Positions 54,534-62,599 of a stretch of 64,000 nucleotides of DNA are shown in pieces. Below the pieces are notes generated by a model. It did not search any database. It was not told where the DNA came from and worked only from the letters and a program-made list of their open reading frames with translations. The DNA comes from Mycobacterium fragae (GTDB lineage: Bacteria > Actinomycetota > Actinomycetes > Mycobacteriales > Mycobacteriaceae): the NCBI RefSeq assembly GCF_002102185.1, contig NZ_LQOW01000014.1, positions 124,001 to 188,000 on the forward strand, read 5' to 3'. Both the position numbers and the translations under genes were made by a program. Each line of letters begins with the position of its first letter. Positions within the stretch are counted from its first letter, which is position 1.

Positions 54534-55148
54534 ATGGGCCTGGAGAATGACCGGGAGAACCATCGGCTGGTGCTGCTGCGCCATGGGGAGACCGAGTGGT
54601 CGAAGTCGGGTCAACACACCGGGCGCACCGAACTCGAGCTCACCGACAACGGCCGCACGCAGGCCGCCGCCGCGGGCCAAGCGCTGAACGAACTGCAACT
54701 CGTCAATCCGATGGTGATCACGAGTCCGCGCCGACGGGCGGTGTCGACCGCCGAGCTGGCCGGCCTGACCGTCGACGAGAAGTCGCCGTTAATCGCCGAA
54801 TGGGACTACGGCTCCTATGAGGGCCTGACTACCGCACAAATTCACCAATCACGGCCCGGGTGGCTGATCTGGACACACGGCTGCCCGGACGGCGAAAGTG
54901 TCGCGCAGGTCAGTGACCGCGCCGACCGTGCGGTCGCGCTGGCGCTCGAGCACATGGCGACGCGCGATGTGCTGTTCGTGGGTCATGGCCACTTTTCCCG
55001 CGCGGTGATCACACGCTGGCTCGAGCTGCCACTGAGTGAGGGGAGCCGCTTCGGGATGATCGCCGGGTCAATCGCGGTCTGCGGCTTTGAGCACCAGGTC
55101 CGCCAGCTGAGTGCGCTCGGCTATCCGCACCCGGTTGCACCGATGTGA
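54534..55148 (+). CDS. gpm2: Histidine-phosphatase-superfamily acid phosphatase (Rv3214 orthologue)
   Basis: 204 residues. Catalytic LLRHGETEWSKSGQHTGRTE (His phosphorylated, RHG motif), then TSPRRRAVSTAELAG, and the second His in LFVGHGHFSRAVITRW. Named gpm2 or entD in M. tuberculosis, but its lysate-purified enzyme behaves as an acid phosphatase rather than a phosphoglycerate mutase. In M. tuberculosis entC follows; here the GNAT gene follows after 10 bp. Confidence 0.92.
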   Translation: MGLENDRENHRLVLLRHGETEWSKSGQHTGRTELELTDNGRTQAAAAGQALNELQLVNPMVITSPRRRAVSTAELAGLTVDEKSPLIAEWDYGSYEGLTTAQIHQSRPGWLIWTHGCPDGESVAQVSDRADRAVALALEHMATRDVLFVGHGHFSRAVITRWLELPLSEGSRFGMIAGSIAVCGFEHQVRQLSALGYPHPVAPM

Positions 55149-55158
55149 TCCCCCAGCC

Positions 55159-55641
55159 GTGACCGCGCAGATTCGCCAAGCCGCACCCGGCGATGCGGCG
55201 GGCATCACCGCCATGATCCACGAGCTGGCCGAGTTCGAGCACACGGCCGCCGAATGCACTGTCGTCGAGAAACAAATCAGCACAGCACTTTTCGATAAGC
55301 CCGCGATTCTGCGGGGGCACGTCGCCGAAGTGGACGGCGAAATCGCCGCGATGGCATTGTGGTTCGTCAACTTCTCTACGTGGGATGGCGTTGCAGGCAT
55401 CTATCTGGAGGACTTGTACGTTCGTCCAAGGTTCCGCCGTCTTGGGCTGGGCCGCGCGCTGGTGTCGGCGCTTGCACGAGAATGCCTGGACCACGGCTAT
55501 TCACGGTTGTCCTGGGCAGTGCTGGACTGGAACACCGACGCGATCGCGCTCTACGACGGCATCGGTGGTAAGCCGCAACGCGAATGGACGACCTATCGGT
55601 TATCCGGCCCGGAGTTGGCCGAGCTGGCCGGCCCACGCTGA
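55159..55641 (+). CDS. GNAT-family acetyltransferase (Rv3216 orthologue)
   Basis: 160 residues from GTG 55159. The acetyl-CoA loop LYVRPRFRRLGLGRALVSAL (motif A, R-x2-G-x-G) and LSWAVLDWNTDAIALYDGIG fit the spermidine/spermine-N1-acetyltransferase-like group. Probably acetylates a small amine. It starts 10 bp after gpm2, so they form one transcript. Its 3' end overlaps the convergent Rv3217c-like gene by 49 bp. Confidence 0.9.
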   Translation: MTAQIRQAAPGDAAGITAMIHELAEFEHTAAECTVVEKQISTALFDKPAILRGHVAEVDGEIAAMALWFVNFSTWDGVAGIYLEDLYVRPRFRRLGLGRALVSALARECLDHGYSRLSWAVLDWNTDAIALYDGIGGKPQREWTTYRLSGPELAELAGPR

Positions 55642-56024
55642 TCCGCGCCGGCGACCCAACGCACGGCGCCTGGACTGAACAACAGGATCAATACGGTCAG
55701 CGCCATGATCCCCACCGGGATCCCGGCCAATGGACGATGCGAACCGACGGTCAGATACCACGCCACAGGCAGCAGCAGCAACTCGGCGAACACCGCCAGA
55801 CCCCGCCCCCAACGCCTGCCGACCAGCAACGCACAGCCCGCCGCGAGCACACCGCCTCCGACCAAGACGAACCACACCGCGGTGCCAAAGCCGTTGACTA
55901 CCCGCTGATCTGCTCCGCCGAGCCCCCGGATCAACAAAACCGCGGCCACCACCAGCGCCGCCGCGCCCTGCAAAGCAACGATCAGTCCAGCGCCGCGCAC
56001 GCTGGCAGGGGCCTGAACACTCAC
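55593..56024 (-). CDS. Integral membrane protein (Rv3217c orthologue)
   Basis: 143 residues from GTG 56024 (VSVQAPASVRGAG). Four hydrophobic segments (for example LIVALQGAAALVVAAVLLIR, VWFVLVGGGVLAAGCALLVG, LAVFAELLLLPVAWYL and IPVGIMALTVLILLFS). Function unknown. The upstream ORF extension to 56060 is not supported, as it would crowd the divergent kinase promoter. 3' overlap with the GNAT gene. Confidence 0.82.
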   Translation of the reverse strand: MSVQAPASVRGAGLIVALQGAAALVVAAVLLIRGLGGADQRVVNGFGTAVWFVLVGGGVLAAGCALLVGRRWGRGLAVFAELLLLPVAWYLTVGSHRPLAGIPVGIMALTVLILLFSPGAVRWVAGADQRGPASSANSGPDNR

Positions 56025-56065
56025 AGCGCCAGCGTAGCCATGACCGCCAAGTAGGCTCATGCATC

Positions 56066-57043
56066 ATGCGTGCCGTGCTGATCGTCAACCCCACTGCGAC
56101 CTCCACCACCCCAGCGGCGCGTGACCTGCTGACGCATGCGCTTCAGAGTCGCCTCGAGGTGACCGTCGAGCACACCACTCACCGCGGCCACGGCGGTGAA
56201 ATCGCGCAGGCCGCCGCGGAGGACGGGGTCGATCTCGTCGTCGTGCACGGGGGTGACGGCACGGTAAGCAATGTGGTCAACGGTCTGCTAGGCCGCCCGG
56301 GTGAGTTGCCCACCGGGCACGTCCCCGCGGTGGCGATAGTTCCGGGTGGGTCGGCGAACGTCATGGCGCGATCGCTGGGAATCTTCCCGGGCCCGATCGA
56401 TGCCACCAACCAGCTCATCGACCTGCTCGACACCTACGGCGAGCAACGGAACTGGCGCCGGATCGGGCTGATCGACTGCGGCGAGCGGTGGGCCGTGTTC
56501 AACGCCGGCATGGGGGTCGACGCCGAAGCGGTGGCTGCGGTTGAGGCGAAACGTGAGAAAGGCGTCAAAGTCACGCCGTCGCGCTATATCCGCGCGGCCG
56601 TGCGCGCGACATTGGCCTACTCCCGCCGGGAACCGCGGCTGACCGTGCATTTGCCCGGGCGCGAGCCGATCTCGGGGGTGCACTTTGTCTTCGTGTCCAA
56701 CTCCAGCCCGTGGACCTACGCCAACGACCGGCCGATGTGGACCAATCCGGACTGCACCTTCGAGTCTGGCCTGGGCGTGTTCGGCCTCACCGCCCTGAAG
56801 GTGATCCCCAGCTTGAGGCTGCTTCGCCAGATGTTCGCCAAGCGACCGAAGCTGGAGGCACCGCAGCTCGTCCGCGACGACAACGCGGCCTGCGTGCGGG
56901 TCACCTGCGCCGGCCCGCCGATGGCCAGCCAGTTCGACGGCGACTACCTGGGTGAGCGCGCGGAGATGACCTTCCGAGCGGTTGCGGACGCGCTGCCGGT
57001 CGTCGCCCCACCATCAAAAAGCCGTCCTGAGCTGGGAAAATAG
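56066..57043 (+). CDS. Diacylglycerol kinase-family protein (Rv3218 orthologue)
   Basis: 325 residues. VLIVNPTAT at the start and the catalytic VVVHGGDGTVSNVVNGL (GGDGT) define the DagK/LCB5/NAD-kinase-like fold; VAIVPGGSANVMARSLGI is the next conserved loop. It probably phosphorylates a lipid (diacylglycerol or similar) with ATP. Single gene, just upstream of the whiB1 promoter region. Substrate not proven. Confidence 0.92.
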   Translation: MRAVLIVNPTATSTTPAARDLLTHALQSRLEVTVEHTTHRGHGGEIAQAAAEDGVDLVVVHGGDGTVSNVVNGLLGRPGELPTGHVPAVAIVPGGSANVMARSLGIFPGPIDATNQLIDLLDTYGEQRNWRRIGLIDCGERWAVFNAGMGVDAEAVAAVEAKREKGVKVTPSRYIRAAVRATLAYSRREPRLTVHLPGREPISGVHFVFVSNSSPWTYANDRPMWTNPDCTFESGLGVFGLTALKVIPSLRLLRQMFAKRPKLEAPQLVRDDNAACVRVTCAGPPMASQFDGDYLGERAEMTFRAVADALPVVAPPSKSRPELGK

Positions 57044-57105
57044 TTCGGTAAGAGGCGAATTCAACGGGCGGATTGCGCGGGAGTGTAGTACAAACTGTCA
57101 ACGGT

Positions 57106-57125
57106 TTTGGCGACAGATCGCCAAA
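57106..57125. promoter_or_regulatory. Perfect palindrome TTTGGCGA-N4-TCGCCAAA upstream of whiB1
   Basis: 8-bp inverted repeat with a CAGA spacer, immediately left of and touching the CRP-like site. It may be an operator for a second regulator or part of a composite site with CRP. Confidence 0.5.
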
Positions 57126-57140
57126 GTGAGATTGCCCACG
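57125..57140 (+). promoter_or_regulatory. CRP-like site of the whiB1 promoter
   Basis: AGTGAGATTGCCCACG differs at one base from the CRP (Rv3676) site known in front of M. tuberculosis whiB1. A TTGACA -35-like box follows at 57156-57161. The 245 bp before whiB1 otherwise hold no gene. Confidence 0.7.
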
Positions 57141-57288
57141 GACCAACGAGCACTATTGACATCTGTTGAGCCTGTGAAACGATCGAATGACCGCGTGCAA
57201 CGGCTACGTAGATTTCTTGTGCCCGCGTTAACAGCCGAAGAAAAATGCCGGTGCGCCCTGCTGCGCACATAGTGAGGAGTAACGACGT

Positions 57289-57543
57289 ATGGATTGGCGC
57301 CACAAGGCGGTCTGTCGCGACGAGGACCCGGAGCTGTTCTTCCCGGTGGGGAACAGCGGGCCGGCGCTCGCGCAGATCGCTGACGCGAAACTGGTCTGTA
57401 ACCGGTGCCCGGTGACCACCGAATGCTTGTCCTGGGCGCTTAACACCGGCCAGGACTCCGGCGTGTGGGGCGGAATGAGCGAAGACGAGCGGCGGGCGCT
57501 GAAGCGTCGCAACGCGCGGACGAGGGCCCGCAGCGGAGTCTGA
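57289..57543 (+). CDS. whiB1: WhiB1 nitric-oxide-sensing transcription factor
   Basis: 84 residues, the standard length. Four Cys (9, 37, 40, 46: AVCRDED ... LVCNRCPVTTEC) bind a 4Fe-4S cluster that reacts with NO. SGVWGGMSEDERRALKRR is the WhiB turn plus basic DNA-binding tail. Essential in M. tuberculosis. ATG 57289 has AGGAG at 57274-57278. Regulated by CRP and itself in known mycobacteria; the CRP site is conserved here. Confidence 0.97.
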   Translation: MDWRHKAVCRDEDPELFFPVGNSGPALAQIADAKLVCNRCPVTTECLSWALNTGQDSGVWGGMSEDERRALKRRNARTRARSGV

Positions 57544-57568
57544 GCCGAGTCAGCATCGCATCCGACAT

Positions 57569-57594
57569 GCGGCCCCGACAACCGTCGGGGCCGC
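57569..57594. terminator. Hairpin between whiB1 and pdtaS
   Basis: 10-bp stem GCGGCCCCGA / TCGGGGCCGC with a 6-base loop between the convergent stops at 57543 and 57610. No long T tract; probably ends both transcripts. Confidence 0.7.
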
Positions 57595-57609
57595 GATGTT
57601 GCGTATGGG

Positions 57610-59127
57610 CTAGTGCGCGGTCCTGACGCGACGCCCGATCGGGACGCGTAACACCACGTCGGTGCCGCCTTCGGCGCCGTCGTGCATGCGCAGCGAGCCG
57701 TCCAGCTCCGCCGACACCAGCGTTCGCACGATCTGCAGGCCCAGCCGGTCGGACTTCTCGACGCTGAACCCGTCGGGCAGGCCGCGGCCATTGTCGTGCA
57801 CCACCACGTCGAGCCATCGCGCCGACCGCTCGGCGCGAATTGTCACCGAGCCGCCCCCGCGAGCGGGGCTCCCAGCGCCGTTCTTTTCAAACGCATGCTC
57901 GATGGCGTTCTGCACCAGTTCGGTGATCACCATGATCAGCGCGGTCGCACGGTCGGAGTCCAGCACTCCGAGGTTGCCCTCCCGATTGATCCGAATCGGT
58001 GTGTCCACCGTTGCCACATCGTTCATGATCGGCAGGATCCGGTCGATCACCTCATCGAGGTTGACCTCCTCGTTCACCGACATCGACAAGGCGTCGTGCA
58101 CCAGCGCGATCGACGACACCCGGCGCACCGACTCGATCAGCGCTTCGCGGCCCTCGACGTTGGTGGTCCGGCGGGCCTGCAGCCGCAGCAGCGCCGCCAC
58201 GGTCTGGAGGTTGTTCTTCACCCGGTGATGGATTTCTCGAATCGTCGCGTCCTTGGAGATCAGCGCACGGTCTCGACGTTTGACTTCGGTCACGTCACGC
58301 ACCAGCACCGCTGCACCGGCTGCCTTGCCGTGCACCACCAGCGGCAGCGTCCGCAGCAGCACCGCCGCACCACCGGCGTCGACCTCGATTCGCATGCTGG
58401 CCCCGCCGGCCAGTGAGTCACGAATGTGCTCGGCGAGTTCTTGAGCCTCGAACGGATCGGAGATGAGCGGGCTGGTGACCTCGATCAGGTTGTGCCCCTC
58501 CAGTTCGGAGGTCAGTCCCATCCGGTGGTAGGCCGATAACGCATTGGGGCTGGCATAGGAGACGACGCCGTCGACGTCGAGGCGGATGAAACCGTCACCG
58601 GCGCGGGGGCTGGAGCGCGACATCGCCACATCGCCCACGTTGGGGAATGTGCCTTCGGAGAGCATGTGAACCAGGTCGGCGGCGCAGTCGAGGTAGGCGG
58701 TCTCCAGCGGGCTGAATTTGTGACTGTCCGCGACCGCGGTTTGGTGGGTCAACACCGCTACCACCCGTTCGCCGTACCGTACCGGCACGGCTTCGACCTT
58801 CAAGCCGGTCTGTTGCCACGAATACTGTTGGCCCGCATCACTTTCGCGCCCGATCGTGCCGGACTCGAAGGCCGCGGCAATCAGCGGCACCTTGTCGGCG
58901 GCAAGGACCGTGCCGACGGCATCTCTGAGCAAGACCGTGGGGGCGGTGTTCGGCCGGCATTGCGCCACGCATACCAGCGCACCGTCATCGCGGCGGACCC
59001 ACATCAGGTAATCCGCGAACGACAGGTCAGCCAGCAGCTGCCACTCCCCCACGACCGCGTGAAGATGGTCGACGGCGTTGCCCGGCAGAACGGTGTGCTC
59101 GGCGAGTAAGTCACCGAGAGTGGACAT
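57610..59127 (-). CDS. pdtaS: PdtaS sensor histidine kinase
   Basis: 505 residues, cytosolic. N-terminal GAF domain (about 1-150), a PAS domain (about 165-285) and a HisKA_2 / HATPase core: phosphorylated His near residue 302 in IREIHHRVKNNLQTVAALL, N box VMVITELVQNAIEHAFE, G1 DVVVHDNGRGLPDGF. It phosphorylates the antiterminator PdtaR (Rv1626, elsewhere in the genome), controlling RNA-level regulation. Orthologue of Rv3220c. The 7-bp distance to the biotinylated protein gene upstream suggests one operon. Confidence 0.95.
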   Translation of the reverse strand: MSTLGDLLAEHTVLPGNAVDHLHAVVGEWQLLADLSFADYLMWVRRDDGALVCVAQCRPNTAPTVLLRDAVGTVLAADKVPLIAAAFESGTIGRESDAGQQYSWQQTGLKVEAVPVRYGERVVAVLTHQTAVADSHKFSPLETAYLDCAADLVHMLSEGTFPNVGDVAMSRSSPRAGDGFIRLDVDGVVSYASPNALSAYHRMGLTSELEGHNLIEVTSPLISDPFEAQELAEHIRDSLAGGASMRIEVDAGGAAVLLRTLPLVVHGKAAGAAVLVRDVTEVKRRDRALISKDATIREIHHRVKNNLQTVAALLRLQARRTTNVEGREALIESVRRVSSIALVHDALSMSVNEEVNLDEVIDRILPIMNDVATVDTPIRINREGNLGVLDSDRATALIMVITELVQNAIEHAFEKNGAGSPARGGGSVTIRAERSARWLDVVVHDNGRGLPDGFSVEKSDRLGLQIVRTLVSAELDGSLRMHDGAEGGTDVVLRVPIGRRVRTAH

Positions 59128-59133
59128 CGGCGG

Positions 59134-59349
59134 CTAACTGATCACGGCGATGAGGTCGCCGGCTTGAATGACGTCTCCCACCGACACGCTCACTTTGCTG
59201 ACCGTGCCGGCCACTTCGGCTAGGACCGGTATCTCCATCTTCATTGACTCCAACAGCACCAGGGTGTCGCCCTCACCGATCTGGTCGCCCTCGCTGACCA
59301 CGACTTCGAGCACGCTGGCCACGATCTCCGCGCGGACGTCCTCGGCCAT
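59134..59349 (-). CDS. Biotinylated carrier protein TB7.3 (Rv3221c orthologue)
   Basis: 71 residues. A single biotinyl/lipoyl domain with the biotin Lys in LLESMKMEIPVLAE. Start ATG 59349, as in M. tuberculosis; ATG 59352 directly precedes it. Free-standing, without a carboxylase beside it, so its partner must be encoded elsewhere. Translated just upstream of pdtaS. Confidence 0.95.
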   Translation of the reverse strand: MAEDVRAEIVASVLEVVVSEGDQIGEGDTLVLLESMKMEIPVLAEVAGTVSKVSVSVGDVIQAGDLIAVIS

Positions 59350-59533
59350 CATCACCCCGTTCGTCACCCAGCCGGTCTTTGCGCAATTCTGTCGCTCCAT
59401 CGAACCACAATCCCGTTGTCCCCGTTGCGAGGGCGCGGCGCGCGGGCCCGGGCCGTGTCGGTGTGGGCGAGACGCTGTGAATACGCGCCAGAAGTCTGTA
59501 CACCCGCACCGCCGCCAGCACAAGGCCTGGCCG

Positions 59534-59563
59534 GTAAGCAAACTCCAAGATTAGTAAGCAAAC
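59534..59563. promoter_or_regulatory. Direct repeat GTAAGCAAAC, 20-bp phase
   Basis: GTAAGCAAAC occurs at 59534-59543 and 59554-59563, two helical turns apart, in the 337-bp divergent region between TB7.3 and the secreted-protein gene. Probably a tandem binding site for one regulator. The rest of 59350-59686 shows nothing else I recognise. Confidence 0.5.
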
Positions 59564-59686
59564 CTATAGAGTTCGTTCCGTTATCGTGTCGTGTTTCTCC
59601 TGTGACAATTGAGCAGCATTGTTTCCAGAGTGATTTGAGTGTCTGAAGCACACTCGGTGCCTCACTGGAGATCAAGGAGTATTCCG

Positions 59687-60274
59687 TTGTCCCAGAACAT
59701 GTTTGCGAATCCAACCGCTCACGGGCCGCTAACCCGGGCGACCCTTGGCATCGGGCTCACGCTGGCCGCAATCGGCGCAATCGGGCTTGGCACCGGAGTG
59801 GCGGGGGCCTCACCGCAGCAACCACTGCTGGTCGACGATCCAGTGCCCGCTCCTGCCCCCGCGGGAGCTAATCCCGCCTCGGGCGTCAACATCGCCAACG
59901 CGATCTTCGGCGAGCTGGGTTCGATTCTGAATGCCGTGATACCCGGCAGCGGTTCGGTTTTCATGCCGGCCGACAGCGGCACAAATTCGCTGTTGCCGGG
60001 CTCGACCAATCCCAGCGTGCTTTCGCCGGGCTCAGCCAACCCGAGCCTGCTTTCGCCGGCACAGACGCCCGGGGTGCCGAGTTATCCCGGAACCGTACCG
60101 CCGGGCTATCCCAGCTCCGTCGTACCGGGACAGGCACCGACCCTGCCGGGCGCCACCACGGTTCCCGGACAGGCACCGACGCTGCCGGGCGCCACCACGG
60201 TTCCCGGACAGGCACCGACCCTGCCCGCGCAGCCGAGCGCGGTCTCATCGGCCGATAACGTGCCGATCGTCTAG
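59687..60274 (+). CDS. Secreted Pro/Ala-rich protein with GQAPTLPGATTVP repeats
   Basis: 195 residues. TTG 59687 is chosen because AAGGAG lies 7 nt upstream; the ATG at 59699 has a 19-nt gap. A Sec signal peptide (TLGIGLTLAAIGAIGLGTGV, cleavage near VAGA-SPQQ) is followed by a mature protein rich in Pro, Gly, Ala and Ser. It has NPSxLSPGSANPSLLSP-type repeats and 2.5 copies of a 13-residue GQAPTLPGATTVP unit. No Cys. A cell-wall or secreted mycobacterial protein of unknown role. Confidence 0.8.
   Translation: MSQNMFANPTAHGPLTRATLGIGLTLAAIGAIGLGTGVAGASPQQPLLVDDPVPAPAPAGANPASGVNIANAIFGELGSILNAVIPGSGSVFMPADSGTNSLLPGSTNPSVLSPGSANPSLLSPAQTPGVPSYPGTVPPGYPSSVVPGQAPTLPGATTVPGQAPTLPGATTVPGQAPTLPAQPSAVSSADNVPIV
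60128..60226 (+). repeat. 39-bp tandem repeat inside the secreted protein
   Basis: Two full copies (60128-60166 and 60167-60205) and a partial third, differing at few positions; each encodes GQAPTLPGATTVP. The number of units probably varies between strains. Confidence 0.85.
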
Positions 60275-60343
60275 CCCGGTAGCCGCACAACGCCGAGCGC
60301 ATGGCAGACTGTCCTGCCGTTAGACCTGCGAGGAGGACCAGTC

Positions 60344-60418
60344 ATGGCCAAGCGTGGCCGCAAGAAGCGCGACCGTAAGTTCAGCAAAGCCAACCACGGC
60401 AAGCGCCCCAACTCGTAG
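60344..60418 (+). CDS. Ribosomal protein bL37
   Basis: 24 codons: starts MAKRGRKKRDRKFSKANHGK and ends RPNS. It matches the tiny actinobacterial ribosomal protein found in mycobacterial 50S structures and often missed in annotation. AGGAGG (60331-60336) is 7 nt upstream. It ends 9 bp before the convergent rshA stop. Confidence 0.93.
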   Translation: MAKRGRKKRDRKFSKANHGKRPNS

Positions 60419-60427
60419 CCGGCCGCG

Positions 60428-60733
60428 TTACCCGCGGATGATCGTGGTCCGGCTGATCTCGAGCCGTAACCGCTCGCGGAGACGCTCCGGAGCTTTCTCG
60501 CCACGGCACTTGGCCGCGATCAATTCCTTGATTCGTTCCTCGAGGCCGTAGAGCCGCAGGCATGGCGGGCATTCCTCGAGATGCTTTCGTAGCTTCTCTC
60601 GAGTCTCCGGAGTGCACTCACCGTCGAGCAGCGTCCATACCTCGGCGATCACTTCCGCGCACTCGGCCTTCATATCGGCTTGCCCGCCCGCGGGGCGGTC
60701 GGCGGGACCAGAACCGGACGGGAACTCGGTCAC
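60428..60733 (-). CDS. rshA: RshA: redox-sensitive anti-sigma factor of SigH
   Basis: 101 residues, the M. tuberculosis length. Zinc-associated anti-sigma motif [13 protein letters not shown] (His-x3-Cys-x2-Cys) with a further Cys at DGECTPE. Binds SigH and releases it on oxidation of the Cys pair. ATG 60733 overlaps the sigH stop by 4 bp (ATGA), ensuring coupled translation. Confidence 0.95.
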   Translation of the reverse strand: MTEFPSGSGPADRPAGGQADMKAECAEVIAEVWTLLDGECTPETREKLRKHLEECPPCLRLYGLEERIKELIAAKCRGEKAPERLRERLRLEISRTTIIRG

Positions 60734-61389
60734 GACGACACCTCCTCGGGCGCCTGGCCGCCCCGGATGAACCCCCGCTCCTTGGCCACGTCGGTCAACA
60801 AGGCACGCAGCTGGCGTCTGCCGCGGTGCAGCCGCGACATCACCGTGCCGATCGGTGTGTCCATGATCTCGGCGATCTCCTTGTACGGGAAACCTTCCAC
60901 GTCGGCGTAGTACACCGCCATCCGAAACTCTTCCGGTAACGCCTGCAGCGCTTCTTTGATTTCGGTGTCCGGCAACGCTTCGAGGGCTTCGACCTCGGCG
61001 GAGCGCAACCCGGTCGAGGAGTGCTCGGCGTTGGCGGCCAGTTGCCAGTCGGTGATCTCATCGGTCGGGTACTGCGCCGGCTGCCGTTGCTTCTTGCGGT
61101 AGCTGTTGATGTAGGTGTTGGTCAGGATGCGGTACAGCCACGCCTTGAGATTCGTGCCCTCCTTGAACGACCGAAACCCCGCGTAGGCCTTGACCATCGT
61201 TTCCTGGAGTAAGTCCTCGGCATCGGCCGGATTGCGCGTCATGCGCAGTGCGCCGCCGTACAGCTGGTCGAGCAACGGAATCGCGTCGCGCTCGAAGCGC
61301 GCCGTCAGCTGCTCGTCGCTCTCCTCGGAGCGGTCGGCTGCGGGCACCTCGGGATCGGGTGCGGCGTCGATGTCGGGGGTGTCGGGCAT
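60730..61389 (-). CDS. sigH: ECF sigma factor SigH
   Basis: 219 residues from ATG 61389; a GTG at 61401 would extend it by four codons and the true start is uncertain. Region 2 has [26 protein letters not shown] and [20 protein letters not shown]; region 4 has [20 protein letters not shown] and [14 protein letters not shown]. SigH controls the oxidative and heat stress response (thioredoxin, clpB, dnaK and its own operon). First gene of the sigH-rshA pair. Confidence 0.95.
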   Translation of the reverse strand: MPDTPDIDAAPDPEVPAADRSEESDEQLTARFERDAIPLLDQLYGGALRMTRNPADAEDLLQETMVKAYAGFRSFKEGTNLKAWLYRILTNTYINSYRKKQRQPAQYPTDEITDWQLAANAEHSSTGLRSAEVEALEALPDTEIKEALQALPEEFRMAVYYADVEGFPYKEIAEIMDTPIGTVMSRLHRGRRQLRALLTDVAKERGFIRGGQAPEEVSS

Positions 61390-61554
61390 CTTGGTTAACA
61401 CAGTCCCTTCTGTCGCGGTGTCACCGAACAGGCCCGGCAACACCGGACGTTGCAGGCACTGAGCCAACACCTGACACCCCAATCTAAAGGCTGCAACCGA
61501 CACTGTCGCTGTCCTCCGCGCGCCAAACGCTGGCCCGTCTGAGGATTGCATCAA

Positions 61555-61584
61555 TCAACAGCATTAATCACCAGGGTATTTCCC
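61555..61584 (-). promoter_or_regulatory. SigH-type autoregulatory promoter
   Basis: Minus strand: GGGAAAT at 61578-61584 and CTGTTGA at 61555-61561, giving the SigH pattern of a GGAA-type -35 and a GTT-type -10 with about 18 bp between. It lies 166 bp upstream of the sigH ATG, so the leader is long. Confidence 0.6.
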
Positions 61585-61660
61585 GGTGCATCCTTCGCCG
61601 ACGCGATGCAATCCGGACCGGCGATCCGGGCCGGATGGGCACGGCATTACTGTGACGCTC

Positions 61661-62509
61661 ATGTCTTTGAACGGCAAGACCATGTTCATCTCCGGTGCCA
61701 GCCGAGGAATCGGCCTGGCCATCGCCAAACGGGCCGCGCGCGACGGCGCCAACATCGCCCTGATCGCCAAGACCGCCGAGCCGCACCCCAAACTGCCCGG
61801 AACGGTGTACACCGCCGCCAAGGAGCTCGAGGAAGTCGGCGGCCAGGCCCTGCCGATCGTCGGGGACGTCCGCGACCCGGATTCGGTCGAGTCCGCGGTC
61901 TCCAAGACCGTCGAACAGTTCGGCGGGATCGACATCTGCGTCAACAACGCCTCGGCGATCAACCTCGGGTCCATCACCGAGGTGCCGATGAAGCGCTTCG
62001 ATCTGATGAACGGCATCCAGGTGCGCGGCACCTATGCGGTGTCGCAGGCGTGTATCCCGCACCTGAAGGGCCGGGAGAACCCGCACATCCTGACGCTATC
62101 GCCGCCGGTGCTGCTGGAACCCAAGTGGCTCAAGCCGACCGCCTACATGATGGCCAAGTTCGGAATGACGCTGTGCGCGCTCGGGATGGCCGAAGAGCTG
62201 CGTGACGCGGGCATCGCGTCGAACACGCTGTGGCCGCGCACCCTGGTGGCCACCGCCGCGGTGCAGAACCTGCTGGGCGGCGAGGAAGCGATGGGCCGGG
62301 CCCGCAAGCCCGAGGTCTACGCCGATGCGGCCTACGTCATCGTCAACAAGCCCGCCCGCGAATACACCGGCAACACCCTGCTGTGCGAGGACGTGCTGCT
62401 GGAGTCGGGGGTCAAGGACCTCTCGGTGTATGACTGCGTGCCGGGCGCGGAGCTGGGTGTGGACTTCTGGGTCGACGGCCCGAACCCGCCGGGATACCGC
62501 GCGCCATAG
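61661..62509 (+). CDS. Short-chain dehydrogenase/reductase, hydroxysteroid-type (Rv3224 orthologue)
   Basis: 282 residues from ATG 61661. MFISGASRGIGLAIAKRAAR is the cofactor motif; then NNASAINLGSITEV, the Ser in ILTLSPPVLL and Tyr-x3-Lys in YMMAKFGMTLC. Resembles human HSDL2-like SDRs. The GTG-led extension upstream to 61586 is rejected as it overlaps the sigH promoter. Divergent from sigH. Confidence 0.93.
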   Translation: MSLNGKTMFISGASRGIGLAIAKRAARDGANIALIAKTAEPHPKLPGTVYTAAKELEEVGGQALPIVGDVRDPDSVESAVSKTVEQFGGIDICVNNASAINLGSITEVPMKRFDLMNGIQVRGTYAVSQACIPHLKGRENPHILTLSPPVLLEPKWLKPTAYMMAKFGMTLCALGMAEELRDAGIASNTLWPRTLVATAAVQNLLGGEEAMGRARKPEVYADAAYVIVNKPAREYTGNTLLCEDVLLESGVKDLSVYDCVPGAELGVDFWVDGPNPPGYRAP

Positions 62510-62599
62510 CTATTCGGGTGATATCGGCCTGATGTCACAAATCGGGCGAGTGGATGCGTCTGGGGTGTGTCAGTAGTTGACGCACGAAAGGGCGGCATC

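Noticed and set aside
61586..61660. GTG-led 25-codon extension of the SDR gene next to sigH
   Set aside because: Overlaps the SigH-type promoter, and the orthologue starts at MSLNGKT (61661).
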